Notes: a model not told the origin generated them from the sequence alone. A stretch of DNA of 14,438 nucleotides from Asterionellopsis glacialis (GCA_014885115.2 WKLE02002296.1:1-14438); one strand, 5' to 3'. Shown: positions 1 through 9,103, counted from the stretch's first letter. Numbers and translations: made by a program.

Positions 1-780
1 TCAAGATTTGGTACTATTATCCTTTGCAGTATGAATGGGTATGTTTCTATACCAAATTTAATCCTACTACACCTGAAATAGCTGTTATCATGGTAAATGA
101 CTGAATACCATGAAATACCATGAAGTGTCAGCCTTTGGGATGGCACGTACAAAAGTTGCAATTTATTGTTGTAGCCCTGTGATCCAGTGGCAGTTTTTTT
201 TACAACATATTAGTATAGATAGTAATGATAAAGAACATATAAAAATTGTCACCTACCTATTGACATGCCCATGAGTTATTCGTTGTCATTCACAAAAATG
301 CGGTCAATTCTTTTCATCATTTCATTGTCCTTATCAGCAAAAATCCTTCTGTAGCACCTAGCAGGTATTGTTCGTGAAGTTGATTTTGCTGCATTGGAGG
401 GAGACTGGTGGGGACCACAGACCAAATTATCCACTTGACTAGCTGGACTCAACTTATGTACTGGTTCTACACAAGCATTGCATGAAGGGTCAAAACTAAA
501 CTCAGTGGCCATCAGTTGGCAAAAGACCACTGTTGAGGAATTGTTAGCTTTCAAGTAGTCTGTCTAACTTATGCAGTACGATCTAGGACCTATTATACAG
601 GTAAGATGTACAATAGAGTCTGTTGCTAGCTAGAGAGTGAAAAAAAAGGTTTGCACTCTGTACAGACAGTCAGTTCAAGATATGAATAGTTTTATGTATG
701 AATACTAAGACTACCAGTACATGTGTAGAATACCAAGATTATAAACTAGTCTCAGTACCTGTACAACTATAAGCTCATAC
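1..780. other. Gene-free AT-rich stretch, no supported feature
   Basis: I see no gene here that I can support. A minus-strand open frame runs from about 566 to 276 (roughly 95 codons), but it has only a TTG near its start, matches no family I know, and ends without a splice-like continuation. It could be a transposon fragment or chance. Bases 700-765 carry a few GTAC-containing motifs (for example CAGTACCTGTAC near 755) of the kind that is abundant at 6150-6960. Confidence 0.5.
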
Positions 781-784
781 TTAG

Positions 785-2820
785 GCCCAGAGACATGACA
801 CACTTCCAACAGGCCTGGAATCACCAAGAAGTGTAGTCAACTTCTTCAGAGACCTTTTGCCAGACCCTTGTGATGATGAAACACAAGATGATCTAGAGAA
901 CAAAAATGTGAATGCCTCAAATGCCAATATTGTTAAGGATGATGTTGTTGAGGAACCAATTCAATGCCCAATGACTCTACCTACAGTGACACCACAACAT
1001 GTTGCACCTGATACTGTATCAAGACATGAAAAACCTCTTAGATGCAGCCAAGAGCAGATGGAGCATATTAAAAAATACCAGCAATTGTGATGAATTTTAC
1101 AAGGATTGGACAAATGTGTTCTTGAAAAAACTCAGAGCTGGTCCCAACAATAAAAAATATCAAGCATCTGACTTTTATGTAAAAAAAGCATGGTATGGAT
1201 ACCCCATCTATAAATAGATATGGACATGTGCATTCCTGTCCAACCTGTGGCACAAACAAATTTGTGAATGCAGCTAATTACTGGTGGGTCAACTTTCCTC
1301 TAATTTGCTTCACAATGTTTGGGCATGCATATCTGGATACTGTAAGGTATCCTTGTTCAAAATGCAACAAACAATTTAGGGCAACAAATTTGAAATCAAT
1401 AGCATTAGATAGGACAGGAGGTGTAAGGGCAAAATTTTGAATCTACATGCTGAATAGATGTGCTGTAGATGAGAATTTGTTCTACCACATCATTGAGAAT
1501 CATGACCAACCTGTGCAAAGGCTGCTCAAAAAATATAAAGGTGTCATTGCAAGAAAATACTTTTTGGATGTAATTGAATTTTTGTTGGCTGTCAAGATGA
1601 AACTGACAATCAATCAAAATTCCATTTTGCAACCAAGAATCAACATGACAATGGCTAATCAACAACAGCAGGAGCAACAACCCAATACAACAAGAAAGAC
1701 AGCACATGCACAGAGAGCACCTTTTATATTAATTTTGAGATTGTCTTTTGTTGAAAGTAGTGTTGAAGATGACTTCCCTTTTGAAACAATACTAAAACAA
1801 AAACAAAATAAGAAAGTGGTCAATATATCTTTTTCATTAGGTCCAAAGAAGCTGCAAATGTTGATGGATTGTGGCATACATTTGGGTAGAGAATTGATAG
1901 AAGTTTATGATACATGACCAAACAAATGTTACAAGCTTGTCAAGACACAGCTTGCTGGTAAGAACATGGCAAAGGATATTATTATTAAAGGTTGGGTAGA
2001 AAGCATTAAACAGGAAATATGTAAGAGGGAAACAGCTTTTGAGAAAGTAAGAAAAGAACTCAAAGAACATGACGAGTCAGTAGAGCAGGTACCCCCTGCA
2101 CCACCTGTGAACAAAGCTGAAGAAGGAGAACATACCACACCACCACCCGCTGTTGACCAGAATAATACTGTACCATCCCATTCAATGACAAAAATAAACA
2201 ATGAAGTAGTTGGTGTTACACCAATTGTACTCCAAGAATGTGGAACAACAACAGTAGCAGTACCTACTACTTTACAACCAACAATTGCCCAACCAGCACC
2301 AGAAAGGATTCTTCCTAAATTTTCCAACATGTTAGATAGAAATGGTTACAATACATGATTGATGACATTCTTCATACATACTTTCTGTGGAGAAAGCCAA
2401 TTATGATAAGAAAGATGCTGGGACTTTCTGTCATAATCATCAGTTTGGATGCAAATTATAAGATAGGCAAGCGGGTTGTTGTTTATAACAAAGAAAGGGG
2501 ATTATTCTGACCCTGGGTTGGTTACATAACAATCTTGAATGAGCACAATCAGTGCATCTGGTGGGGCATGATCAAGAACTCAGAATCTATTGAGGAGATC
2601 AGGCCCCACCTAGTAAGGTTAAAGGCAAGATGCAAACAATCATTTTTGTTAACAACTGCTGTACAGTTAGAAATAAGTTGCAGGGAATATTTTCTGACAC
2701 AAAAATCTATCTGGACTTATTTCATTGGTGGTTAGTCAGGTAGGATGAAATATTTAATGACAAGACATGTTGTGACTACTTTTACAATACCCTTGTTTCA
2801 AGTGATTAGTGATAGTTCCA
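785..2820 (+). pseudogene. Decayed DNA transposon: DUF6729-like zinc ribbon plus DDE-type transposase core
   Basis: Segments of one protein can be followed through three frames. An acidic N-terminal part runs in one frame to 1090, and the next frame carries it to about 1205 (ends KKAWYGYPI). A third frame runs 1195-2358 with in-frame TGA stops at 1438 and 1915. It holds a zinc ribbon, CPTCG (Cys codons 1237, 1246) and CSKC (1354, 1363), then a motif FRATN...VRAKF and the helix-rich stretch NRCAVDENLFYHIIENHDQP. After a shift near 2350, another frame carries ISLDANYKIGKRVVVY (Asp codon 2448), a TGA at 2508, and LNEHNQCIWWGMIKNSESIE. A last shift near 2630 gives VNNCCTVRNKLQGIF and IYLDLFHWW, with a TAG at 2741. 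From memory, this order (zinc ribbon, DxxYK, ESxEExxPxL, VDNCC, LDxFH) fits transposases linked to DUF6729; that name is my best guess. The Asn codon at 2651 sits where the family has a catalytic-type Asp. Confidence 0.65.
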
Positions 2821-2911
2821 TCCCTCCTTTTCCTTTTCTTCTTTGTTGGTGTCAGATGTATTGAAACTCCTGCTTGAACACTGCCTGTACGCAGGTTGAT
2901 TAAGTTCTGGG
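2821..2911. other. Short spacer between two transposon relics
   Basis: This spacer lies between the last recognisable plus-strand transposase codons and the C-terminal stop of the minus-strand piggyBac-type relic. No terminal inverted repeats could be recognised by eye at either boundary. Confidence 0.4.
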
Positions 2912-3613
2912 TCAGGGAGAATTTTCACTTCCTGTTGGCTGCTGTAGCTCTTCTGCCAAGTCATTGTAAAATTCACTCTGTGTGCATTTGGAGCCAGTTG
3001 CCTGACTCTAAGCTAACCATGTATCTATGGTGTTAATACCCAATAATGTCATGTTAACGCGCTCACTCCAGTCAGTAGTGGTTTTTAAGTTGGTCTCAAG
3101 TTTCAATGTTGCCTGATGATGACGGTTGTGCTGGTCAACAGTGGCACATGTTTTGTAGTACATCTCTGCTGCTTTAGGTTGTGGAACTTGAAGTGTAACT
3201 CTTTCAGGGTCAGCTTCTGGAACATCACTAACCTGTCTCCAACAATCATGAAAATACTCCTCTCCTTCTTGCATGGAAGATCCTGAGGCAATGAAGTACC
3301 TTTGATCTCTATCCATCCATATGAACACAAACAGAAGGAAGAGACGGCCTGTGCAATGATGAGTGCTGCCCTTGAAGGTAGTCAATTTCTGAGTAAAAAT
3401 GGCAAAAGTTTCCAATTCTGGGATAATTGCATTCGCTATGTGCCAGGCTTCACGGAGACGGAATGCATTCTTGATGCCTCCTCCATTGAAAGCGCTGGCG
3501 GTAGCCAGAATACTACTAGCAGCAGTTCCTATGACTGCTTTGGTTCCTGTGACAATAATGGCAACTTGCGAGATGCTGCTACGTGCAGAGAGGCTGATCG
3601 GGATCTCACTCAC
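2912..3613 (-). pseudogene. piggyBac-type transposase (DDE_Tnp_1_7 class), C-terminal relic
   Basis: Reading leftward from about 3613, the best-conserved part is a stretch with FVFIWMDRDQRYFIASGSS, WRQVSDV, VPQPKAAEMYYKTCATVDQH, LKLETNLKTTTDWSERVNM and INTIDTWLA. This is the C-terminal half of a piggyBac-like transposase of the kind common in diatoms: the PQPK motif, the VDxxN motif with a conserved Asp, and a W-S-x-RVN helix. A TAG at 3008-3010 interrupts the frame, but translation beyond it stays family-like (SQATGSKCTQSEFYNDLAEE) until a TGA at 2912, so the TAG is a nonsense mutation and not the true end. Upstream, GTAASSILATASAF seems to match the family's ADSYFAS block, in which case a catalytic-type Asp has been lost. 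There is no ATG (the frame opens at a GTG) and no N-terminal half. Almost certainly inactive. Confidence 0.75.
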
Positions 3614-3718
3614 CTTAACTTGCCGGTACGAATTATACCTATCCGCAAACTAATGAGGGAAAAAATATAAGCAAATCATATTCAAAGCGTAAAAGAAACT
3701 TGTCTTACATACTATAAT

Positions 3719-5841
3719 CTATCGCTTCCCATATTCAGAATACAAAGAAGTAATCAACTCTGAGAGTCTCTTGTCATCCGGCATAATCTCCCCCCCTGAC
3801 CTATGCTTCGTCTGCCCCCTGCTATTTCCTATTCTTAGAGCACTAGGAACCTTACTATTACTTGGATTCAAGCATTCGTCAGAAAGGTTTGTTTCTAGAA
3901 ATGAAAATAATTTTGAAACTGCTCTATTATCATTCTCTGCAGGCAGTCCGCTCGTAAGAGCTTCGATTTGGATTACTACATCTCTAACGTATCTATCATA
4001 TTTTGACCCAAACTTGAAGTGCCACGTTAAGTCGGACAATTCCTCTTGTTTCAACACGATCCTACGAAAGTTGTCTTTACCAAAGTGATAAATTACAGAA
4101 CCAAAACAATCATCAAACGATCCATTCTTCAGATGCTTATGAGTTTGAACAAGATGCTCCTCACGACTGAAATAGGCATGGTACAAGATTAGGTACATTG
4201 GATCGTGAATTTGCACTGCAAAAGAAAACTTTTCCTCGTATGAGTACCACGTCTGTAGCAGCTCCTGAATGCCATCGCCCACTTTCAATGAATCAACGAG
4301 ATCATGAATGATATCAATGTCTTCGATGTAGTCGTCCAGAGACACTTTCATTATCTTAGGCAAACATATACGTGTTTCTAAGAAAGGGATATGGACTTGT
4401 GAAGTATAAGCGTAAAATGAAGTGACAAAAGCATAATGCTGCGCGAAACATTTCCGAATTGATGAAAGCTCCCAATCCTCGAGTGGCCCTCGACGCTCTA
4501 CCATAATTAATGCTTTCCTGATAGATTTGATTTCGTCCTTTAGGGCTTTATTAGTAATTGTCCGAGTCTCGCTTTCTAGCTCCTTAAAGGTTGAATTTGC
4601 ATAATTGAAAATACGCCAAAGTTAGATTGAGGCCAAAATGATTAGTCTACATGCGCTAGATGAACTAGCGCAAAGGTATAATATTTGTAAAACTTACATG
4701 ACCCCATTCTTTCAATTTGTTCGGGGGAAATCTCTTGTCTTTTTGGTATTCTGGATGAAGGGGGTTTAGATTCAGAAAACTCTCAAGATTGACAGTAAAA
4801 TTTCGTTCTTGATTAGTCCATTCCGATAGAATAGGGGCGTTCCCACTCAGAAGTGCATCAATGTGCACAACAATGTGGGTGCAAAATTGCTGGTATTGTT
4901 TGCTGAAAATAGCATCCCACATGAAATCTGGAAATTGCTCTCTTTTCATAAACACATGTCTAAAGATATGCTCACCGAAAGTATTGATAACACTAGGCAC
5001 ATATCCAGCTGATTTGCGGTTTGCGCAGCAACTTCCCCTAATCGACTCGAACGTAGCCAGATATGTATAAGCATCTTTAAGATTCCGATCGGCATCTTTT
5101 GGCGAAAAATAAGCATGATAAAGCATAACACCCATATTGTCATTGTACGCTTTGTAAGTTCTAACATCTTTTTCATAGGATTTCCACATATGTAACAAAT
5201 CTTTGAGATCATCGCCGAGTGCAAGTTGTTTTATAACAGTAGATATATTGTGTATTGTTCTGGCATACTTTTTGCAAGCATCCTTTAGGACCTTGGGATA
5301 GTGAAATCTTGTTTCGCAAAGTGGTATCCAATACTTGCGGAAGAGTTGTTCTCGTTGCAACACCCATGTAGAATGATGTTCCCACCATACAAGAATGGAA
5401 TCGCACACCCATTCTTCAATAGGTCCTCGTTTTTGGACTTTTAGTAAAATTTCTTGCATAGTAGTTAGCTCATGTAAATGAACTGTATCCCCAAGTGACC
5501 ATATATTTTCTTGGACATGGCCTGGACGAGTCTGTATCGCACAAGAGGAGAAAGAAAATGATAGGCAGAGAGAGATCTTAGTATTAGTGATCATAGAGCC
5601 AACTGGAACGACTAATCAAATTTAAAGATGATCCCTCGTCGTTTCTTTTTGCGCTACTTACTTTATCCCATATTTCAAGCTTGTCGGGATTGAAGTTTTC
5701 GTATTTTTTATGCTTTGGATCAGTGGGACTAAATATCACACACCCATTCTCCTCTAGGTACGATGTTCCTATATTTACTTTGGATCTTCGTGAACTCCTG
5801 CTACTTGTGCTGTTTCGGCGGGTGGCGAACTCAGATGACAT
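3719..5841 (-). CDS. Tandem hemerythrin-like protein, three exons, metal ligands replaced
   Basis: Exons: 5841-5662 (60 codons, ATG with A at -3), 5531-4698 (278 codons), 4582-3719 (287 codons plus TAG), giving 625 residues. Both introns are phase 0. Residues 1-60 are Ser/Arg-rich and then hydrophilic. Unit 1 (about 75-290) and unit 2 (about 349-560) are paralogous: RGPIEEW / RGPLEDW, IPLCETR / IPFLETR, LGDDLKDLLHMWKSYE / VGDGIQELLQTWYSYE, LYHAYF in both, FGEHIFRHVFMKREQ / FGKDNFRRIVLKQEE, and IDALLSG / IEALTSG. These are scaffold motifs of diatom hemerythrin-like proteins, non-heme di-iron four-helix bundles. From memory, the family has HN near the unit start, HxHHxxED before the P...TR motif, DH, and PHLxEEE before the RAYF motif. 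Here those positions hold D75/N349, L118-R120-E121-F124 / T392-F394-Y395-T398, AC/SL, and TY.../FA.... Oxygen or iron binding is therefore unlikely, and the role is unknown. No signal peptide or membrane segment is evident. A CATAAAAG box lies about 35 bases upstream of the ATG. Confidence 0.75.
4583..4697 (-). other. Intron 2 of the hemerythrin-like gene
   Basis: The donor GTAAGT (4697-4692) follows codon CAT after KLKEWGH. The proposed acceptor is TTTAAG ending at 4583, with TCTAAC, a good branch-point sequence, about 40 bases upstream. The length is 115 bases and the phase is 0. The acceptor could instead be the next AG (GAG, 3 bases on), which would drop one Glu. Splicing restores the sequence NKALKDEIKSIRKAL at the head of unit 2, where the family has HNALRxEI; this supports the model. 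Confidence 0.7.
5532..5661 (-). other. Intron 1 of the hemerythrin-like gene
   Basis: The donor GTAAGT (5661-5656) directly follows codon AAA. The acceptor is a pyrimidine-rich tract ending in CAG at 5532, with a CACTAAT branch-like sequence upstream. The length is 130 bases and the phase is 0. Without splicing, the first exon would stop at 5584 and the second would start with an unlikely Ser/Phe-rich leader, so splicing is the better model. Confidence 0.75.
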
Positions 5842-5938
5842 GTTGGTTAGATTGCAATTGTATCAATGGTTGCTTTTATGAACTGGTTGGTTCGATGAAC
5901 GATTTTTAGGAGATCTTACACCGTATGTTCCCCTGGAC

Positions 5939-5960
5939 TATCCTGTGATATGCCAGGATA
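5939..5960. repeat. Hairpin, 7-base stem with 8-base loop
   Basis: TATCCTG (5939-5945) and its exact reverse complement CAGGATA (5954-5960) flank an 8-base loop. It lies about 100 bases upstream of the hemerythrin-like start codon, so a regulatory role is possible but unsupported. Confidence 0.4.
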
Positions 5961-6390
5961 TTGAGAAGCTTATTATTGAACTTGAACTGTATAAAGCGCT
6001 AGCTAGCACTCGATGTCAAACCGAATTTTGTTGTGCTATATATTATGATATTTAAGTTCGTCAACTTGCTGTTGCTTTCTTCAGTTTTCTCCAACTTTCT
6101 CTAGAGAGATACCTTCCGCCGGTAGAGAATTCTTGTTTTTTGGTTCATTCTGACGTACTGTACCTGTACCATGTACATGATTAGTAGATTGTACCCGTCT
6201 TATTTATCAGTAATTTGTTCTTGGAAGCTTCTCTGAAAACCGGATGGTTCTGGCTTTTTTTATTTTTTACTAAGTAAGAACTGCGTATATTATTGTTCTT
6301 GTAGTATGTACCTTGTAAGGTGTTACCTGGTACGATAGTCCTGCCGTAGGAACATACCAGGTATTCTCTGATTTAGGGCAGTATTATTTA

Positions 6391-6420
6391 GTCGCAGCTA
6401 GTCGTATCTAGTCGTAGTGA
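6391..6420. repeat. Three tandem 10-base repeats (GTCGNANCTA-like)
   Basis: Three consecutive 10-base units start at 6391, 6401 and 6411: GTCGCAGCTA, GTCGTATCTA, GTCGTAGTGA. They form a short microsatellite-like array inside the GTAC-rich region. Confidence 0.6.
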
Positions 6421-6678
6421 TATAAAGGTTCTGGAGGAGAGTACCTGGTACCTGTACGTTTCAAGATCGTAGACGATTGGTAAATCGGGCCTATAGAAAA
6501 AACACCTTTGTGTACTGTACATCAATAATTTATCTAAGTTTAAATAGTACTGTTACTTGATAGGTACAGAACAGTAAAGTACAGTTGCCTGGTACATATT
6601 ATAATCTGTCGAAGTTTCCTTTGTCAGTCTACTTTATTAGGTTCCACGATTATTTCGGAACACATAGGACTACTCAGT

Positions 6679-6740
6679 AGGTCCTAAGATCCTATCAGGT
6701 CCCTGGTACGCAGGACGTAGAGTCCTACCAGATAGGACCT
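6679..6740. repeat. Inverted repeat AGGTCCTA / TAGGACCT
   Basis: AGGTCCTA at 6679-6686 and its exact reverse complement TAGGACCT at 6733-6740 enclose a spacer that holds further TCCTA, GGTCC and GGTAC motifs. Alternative pairing of CCTATC (6691) with GATAGG (6731) is also possible. Confidence 0.45.
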
Positions 6741-7102
6741 TCAGCAGGTCGTGAAAGAATGATGAAAGCGAGAACAACAAAATTATTGACTCCAAGAATC
6801 TCGTCCCGAACTGCTACCACGTACAACAAGTACTCTAGAGAGAGGGTCCTACGAGAGGTACAGGTACCTTTCGTGTCAAATAAGTTTCTTTCTACCAGAA
6901 ACCCGTTTAAATGTCCATACACAATTTTTTCGTAGAATCAGTGTACCTGTACACTTCATCAGCTCCTAAGTAATGTAATTCTACTTGAGAGCGAACGTAG
7001 AATCCTACGAGTTGATGCACCAGATGGAACATAAAACTCTCACATTTTTTTTTATGAAAATTACGTAAAGTGGTAACAGGAGTATTTATTTTATTATTTT
7101 TA

Positions 7103-7729
7103 TTAGTCCATATCAGACTCATTGTCAATTACATCATCATCACCAGTTTCCTGGTCATCCATGTCTATATTGATTATTATATTTTGGTCATAATCTACGG
7201 ACGTGAGATCAACAATTGTTGATCTCATAGAAAAGCTTCCCTGTGTGTTCCTCCACAAGCCTATTACCACCTTCATCCTTTGCAATTGACTGTGTGATGA
7301 TATGTGGAATTGACATTTTTGATCTGAATTTATTTAACGCACAATCTTGGTGGGATCTTTTTTGTGTCTAACATGATGCTTTTAATGTCCAACTAAGATC
7401 AAACATCTAGCTGAGCAGTTGTATTCAATCGTATGCCCATTATTTACCGTTGGATCAGTTTGTATCACAACAGGAGTGAATCAACCAAGATTCCAACTAT
7501 TTCACTTTTAGAACTAAAACAAACTTAATTTAGCTCACTCTTTTCTGATAACGACTTTTGTAACACCTTTACAAACTTGGTCATTGCATGTTGTATACAT
7601 CCTATACAACCTATCACACAGATCCACAAGAGCCCATTCAGGTAGATTGTCAACACAACTTGAATTATCACATGCTTCCTCTGCACCAAGTATTTTAGTG
7701 TGATTTTTTTTTAAACCCTAGTCCAGCAA
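7103..7729 (-). pseudogene. Decayed minus-strand coding sequence of unknown family
   Basis: I do not recognise the family. Two minus-strand frames look protein-like. The upstream one (about 7729-7535) includes GAEEACDNSSC, NLPEWALVDLCDRLYRMY and TTCNDQVCKGVTKVVIRKE, then a TGA. The downstream one (about 7500-7103) reads through internal TAA stops. It includes VVIQTDPTVNNGHTIEY, then a Cys/His cluster CSARC...GH, HH and HKKDPTKI that resembles a degenerate zinc finger, and ends in an acidic tail (DMDDQETGDDDVIDNESDMD). The frame change, stops and lack of a start suggest a dead transposon gene. It lies back to back with the copia relic, whose first codon is at 7762 on the other strand. Confidence 0.35.
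7204..7227. repeat. 24-base perfect palindrome
   Basis: The sequence starts TGAGATCAACAA and is followed immediately by its exact reverse complement, with no loop; the axis lies between 7215 and 7216. It lies within the decayed minus-strand coding sequence, so it may be a by-product of coding, a protein-binding site, or a remnant of an insertion. Confidence 0.6.
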
Positions 7730-7761
7730 CAATTGTTGTAACTAGATCGCAATCAAGAAGG

Positions 7762-8954
7762 ATGGCTGATAACCCTCCTAACCCGCCTGTGCAAACCGCA
7801 GTTCCTTTTTCATTAGTACCAGGACTAGCTGTTGCTGGCCCGCTCAACTTTGCATATAAGAACCACATCAAGATGCTTGATAACACAACCAAGTCTTTAA
7901 TGCCCTTATTGGATCTCCAAGGCAAAAGCATGCATGTCTTCATAGGACAAATCCGTGATCGCTCAAATTTATATGGCTGGACAGACATTTTGACCATCCC
8001 TGTAACAAGAGCCGGTATCACCAAAAACTGCAACCTCTTGGATCACTATGGGGAAATTATGATTCCTGATGTGTGTCAACATGCACTCAGTACTTGGATC
8101 AATGCAAACAATTGCAACTCCCAAAATTCCTTCATGTTATTTACCTTACTTTTAAGGAATCACTTTCAGCAGAAGCCCTAGCCATAATCCAAAACATGCA
8201 GGAGCAGTACTACATTTCTGGAAAAGCCAATAGACCTACCTTATTGAAGGTAATCATTTCAAAGGCACATGTGGACACCAGGGCAACTTCCACTGTAATT
8301 TGCATGAATTTATTTTCTCTCGACACGTACATTTTGAAGATAAATTGCAACATTTTGACCTTCAACAAATATGTTCGTGCTCAAGTGTATGCTTTGGCAG
8401 CACAAGGGGAACAAACTCAGGATCTCCTTGTTAACCTTTTTGAGGCTTATTTTGTGGTGGCAGACTGTGCAGTCAAAAGTTACATTGAACAACATCAGAA
8501 TGCTTATGATGATGGTGAACAAGGCTGAAAACAAGCACAAGGCTCTAGTTGAACGCGATCAGTGGAATGAGAAATCCAAAGAAGAAGAGCAGATTGTTGC
8601 TTTAAATGCTGAGCTAAAGGAGGTCAGCAAGAAACTCAAGCTTGCAAGCAAGTACACAAAGAAAGATACTAAGAAAGGCGGCAACAAGAAGGACAACAAG
8701 AAAGGTGATGGGAAGAAGAAGGAGGCAACTTGGAAAACCAAGGCCCCTACTGGAAAGCAACCCAAAACCAAGAAGATTGAAGGGGTAACCTGGCATTGGT
8801 GCCACCACTATTCTCTCTGATGGAATGCTGTCTCAAAGACAAGAAAACTTCAGATTCAAAATCTGATTCTGGTGATTCTAAATCTGCCAACAAGTCCATC
8901 TCCTTTGCAAACAAAGTGGAAATCAAAACAGACTTGGATTTAGAAGAGGAATGA
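7762..8954 (+). pseudogene. Ty1/copia retrotransposon Gag (diatom type), frameshifted
   Basis: The ATG at 7762 starts MADNPPNPPVQTAVPF. Landmarks of diatom copia Gag follow in order: VFIGQIRDRSNLYGWTDIL, the IPV...DHYGEI block, then (after a frameshift near 8145) LLKVIISKAHVDTRAT, ILTFNKYVRAQVYALAAQGE and LLVNLFEAYFVV. A second shift lies near 8510-8528. The restored frame gives LVERDQWNEKSKEEEQIVAL, a Lys-rich linker (KKDTKKGGNKKDNKKGDGKK) and WHWCHH, the start of the usual zinc knuckle. The knuckle is cut by a TGA at 8818, and its remaining half is missing through an apparent small deletion. Family-like sequence resumes at once in another frame (8820-8954: CCLKDKKTSDSKSDSGDSKS, DLDLEEE). 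Gag packages element RNA in virus-like particles; this copy cannot make an intact one. No matching LTR was found upstream. Confidence 0.85.
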
Positions 8955-9103
8955 CTTCTGAGCTGAGGTATGCTATCTAGTACTCTTGGCTTGCTGTGGT
9001 GACGATGGGAAGCAATATGCATGTATTTTATGGTCCTAAATCTGCTGATTTTAACCTACAGCATGTATGCTCTCCACATCCGCCTTGTCAGTGAGTTGGA
9101 TGA

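Larger units (their letters stand above)
5842..7100. repeat. Gene-free region rich in GTAC and TCCTA/TAGGA motifs
   Basis: No coding potential was recognised over about 1.25 kb. I count about 23 GTAC tetramers between 6150 and 6960, where about 3 would be expected by chance. Most sit in longer forms such as TACCTGGTACC, GTACCTGTAC and CCTGGTACG. A second motif, TCCTA with its complement TAGGA, recurs at 6340-6350 and 6660-7015. The left end is the 5' flank of the hemerythrin-like gene and includes a hairpin at 5939-5960. Whether the motif cluster is regulatory, a decayed mobile-element terminus or a simple-sequence product cannot be told from one copy. Confidence 0.6.

Noticed and set aside
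276..554. Minus-strand open frame of about 92 codons as a gene
   Set aside because: There is no ATG at its start, no family motif, and no supporting splice signal; it is too weak to annotate.
1438..2510. TGA read through as an amino acid (recoding) in the zinc-ribbon transposase
   Set aside because: Frameshifts elsewhere in the same sequence and a TAG at 2741 show ordinary decay; no recoding signal was seen.
3302..3670. Plus-strand frames of 84 and 122 codons
   Set aside because: They are antisense to the piggyBac-type relic, which has clear family motifs; they show none themselves.
3719..5594. Two separate intronless hemerythrin-like genes
   Set aside because: Matching GTAAGT donors, good acceptors, phase-0 joins and recovery of the unit-2 head sequence only after splicing favour one three-exon gene.
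8310..9022. Minus-strand frames opposite copia Gag, including hydrophobic ones that look membrane-like
   Set aside because: The hydrophobicity is the antisense of the Lys-rich Gag linker.
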